Source: an uncultured Lachnospiraceae bacterium (GTDB taxonomy: Bacteria > Bacillota > Clostridia > Lachnospirales > Lachnospiraceae). Taken from it: a stretch of 8,127 bases of DNA. Each line of letters starts with the position of its first letter. The first letter of the stretch is position 1. A program made the position numbers and the translations under genes. Positions 7,761-8,127 of the stretch are shown piece after piece. The notes beneath the pieces were generated by a model, which saw nothing but the letters and a program-made list of their open reading frames with translations, searched no databases and was not told the origin of the DNA. The DNA lies in contig CAJUTD010000099.1 in the NCBI GenBank assembly GCA_910589635.1, positions 1,937 to 10,063 of the forward strand, in the 5' to 3' direction.

Positions 7761-7806
7761 AATACTTCACATATGTTTCTAATAAGAGAATTTTCTTCAA
7801 CATTCC

Positions 7807-7841
7807 TTAATGGTGAAATTGTGGCCACATTTCACCATTAA
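7807..7841 (-). promoter_or_regulatory. Intercistronic hairpin between precursor and maturation genes
   Basis: This is a near-perfect inverted repeat. Arms TTAATGGTGAAA (7807-7818) and TTTCACCATTAA (7830-7841) pair over 12 bp. After one bulged base (7819), the inner TGTGGCCACA (7820-7829) is itself palindromic and can extend the stem by three pairs around a GGCC loop. It begins three bases past the precursor stop codon. No T-run follows it in either direction, so it does not look like a classical intrinsic terminator. An RNA processing or stabilising element that keeps precursor mRNA above enzyme mRNA is plausible. A protein-binding operator is an alternative, since the inner 10-mer is a perfect dyad. 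Confidence 0.65.
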
Positions 7842-7844
7842 AAA

Positions 7845-8060
7845 TTAAGTAATCTGTCTTCGTGCGGCTGTGCTGCCCTCGGAACTTCGAGTTGCCGGAA
7901 TATGGTTCATATTGCTTCTTTGCTCTGTCACTTGGAAAGAACCGCCTCCGCTGCACTTACCACAATCCGAATAACAAGAACAGCTACAGGAACACTTACA
8001 AGTCATCGCTTCAAGCGTATTTGTCCGGGAAACCCGGTTTTTCACTAATTTTTTGTTCAT
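7845..8060 (-). CDS. Cys-rich RiPP precursor peptide (CLI_3235/Clo7bot-like)
   Basis: This 71-residue peptide is the likely substrate of the maturation genes downstream. Residues 1-20 form a basic, Cys-free leader (MNKKLVKNRVSRTNTLEAMT). The N-T-L-E-A element just before the first Cys resembles, from memory, the conserved NTxEAx boundary of clostridial CLI_3235-class bacteriocin precursors. The core has seven Cys at residues 21, 23, 25, 27, 29, 33 and 36. The first five alternate with K or S, followed by YSDC and GKC. A Gly-rich hinge (SGGG, 37-40) leads to a Cys-free polar tail rich in S, T, N and R (41-71). There is no Gly-Gly leader cleavage site before the core and no hydrophobic signal peptide. 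It is the first complete gene of the run, with a strong ribosome binding site and an ATGA overlap upstream. A stand-alone metal-binding peptide is the main alternative, but the radical SAM maturase neighbour makes a ribosomally made, post-translationally modified peptide far more likely. Confidence 0.82.
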   Translation of the reverse strand: MNKKLVKNRVSRTNTLEAMTCKCSCSCSCYSDCGKCSGGGSFQVTEQRSNMNHIPATRSSEGSTAARRQIT

Positions 8061-8125
8061 ATGTCAAATCTCCTCTCATTTAGATTTTCCACAGTCATAA
8101 TGACTCCTTCTTTCGTGGTTTTATA
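8057..8125 (-). CDS. 3' tail of an upstream reading frame (partial) or short coupled leader ORF
   Basis: On the minus strand a frame is open from the right edge and ends in TGA at 8059-8057. It reads YKTTKEGVI followed by MTVENLNERRFDI and stop. The TGA overlaps the precursor's ATG as ATGA, the usual sign of translational coupling. Two readings are possible. It may be the C-terminus of a larger gene that starts outside the window. Alternatively it is a 13-codon mini-ORF starting at the ATG at 8098-8096, which has an AAGGAG five bases upstream. The first reading is slightly favoured because no in-frame stop precedes the internal ATG within the window. I do not recognise the protein, and there are too few residues to assign a family. 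Confidence 0.4.
   Translation of the reverse strand, partial: YKTTKEGVIMTVENLNERRFDI
8070..8077 (-). promoter_or_regulatory. Ribosome binding site of the precursor peptide gene
   Basis: The minus strand reads GAGAGGAG, with 9 bases between AGGAG and the ATG at 8060-8058. This strong Shine-Dalgarno site supports the chosen start of the precursor. It lies inside the preceding open frame, so ribosomes reading that frame would cross it just before terminating. Confidence 0.75.
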
Positions 8126-8127
8126 TG

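Noticed and set aside
7739..7800. Possible internal promoter (TTGAAG and TATTAT-like boxes) before the adenylation-like gene
   Set aside because: No pair of boxes has acceptable spacing, and A+T-rich intergenic DNA gives such matches by chance.
7845..8000. Repeated Cys codons considered as a tandem DNA repeat
   Set aside because: The TGT/TGC codons alternate with varied Lys and Ser codons. The pattern is at the protein level, not a DNA repeat array.
1..8127. tRNA, rRNA, CRISPR array, insertion sequence or attachment site
   Set aside because: No clover-leaf, spaced direct repeat array, transposase motif or terminal inverted repeat was seen on either strand by eye.

Overview
The window reads as part of a single leftward (minus-strand) operon from a low-to-mid G+C Firmicute, most likely a Clostridia/Lachnospiraceae-type gut anaerobe. 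This is inferred from the strong AGGAGG-type Shine-Dalgarno sites, the tightly packed or overlapping genes, and the protein families present. Nothing convincing is encoded on the plus strand; its long open frames are antisense shadows of the minus-strand genes.

In transcription order (right to left) the window holds: (1) the open 3' tail of an upstream frame, 8057-8125, ending in an ATGA overlap with the next gene; (2) a 71-residue Cys-rich precursor peptide (7845-8060) with a basic leader ending in TLEAMT and a core of alternating cysteines (CKCSCSCSC, then two more Cys); (3) a near-perfect intercistronic hairpin (7807-7841); (4) a divergent, N-terminally short PaaK/CapK-like adenylate-forming protein (6552-7760); (5) a radical SAM/SPASM peptide maturase (5110-6555); (6) a two-domain 'peptide maturation system' protein (3996-5105); (7) a 92-residue acyl-carrier-like protein that lacks the phosphopantetheine serine (3671-3949); (8) a 1009-residue FtsX/MacB-type ABC permease (613-3642); and (9) the first 201 codons of a paralogous permease (1-603), which runs off the left edge.

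The set matches, from memory of family definitions, the clostridial CLI_3235/Clo7bot-type Cys-rich peptide systems: precursor, CcpM-like radical SAM enzyme, maturation-system protein, ACP-related protein and exporter. The inferred logic is that the radical SAM enzyme modifies the Cys-rich core, possibly through thioether (ranthipeptide-like) crosslinks. The adenylation-like and ACP-like proteins would perform or scaffold a second step of unknown chemistry, and the tandem permeases, with an ATPase outside the window, would handle export or immunity. The final product, its activity and the roles of the adenylation-like, ACP-like and two-domain proteins cannot be read from the sequence. The most interesting points are the ACP with proline at the serine site, the altered motif and possible frame break in the adenylation-like gene, the hairpin behind the precursor, and the permease pair that shares an almost identical 5' end.
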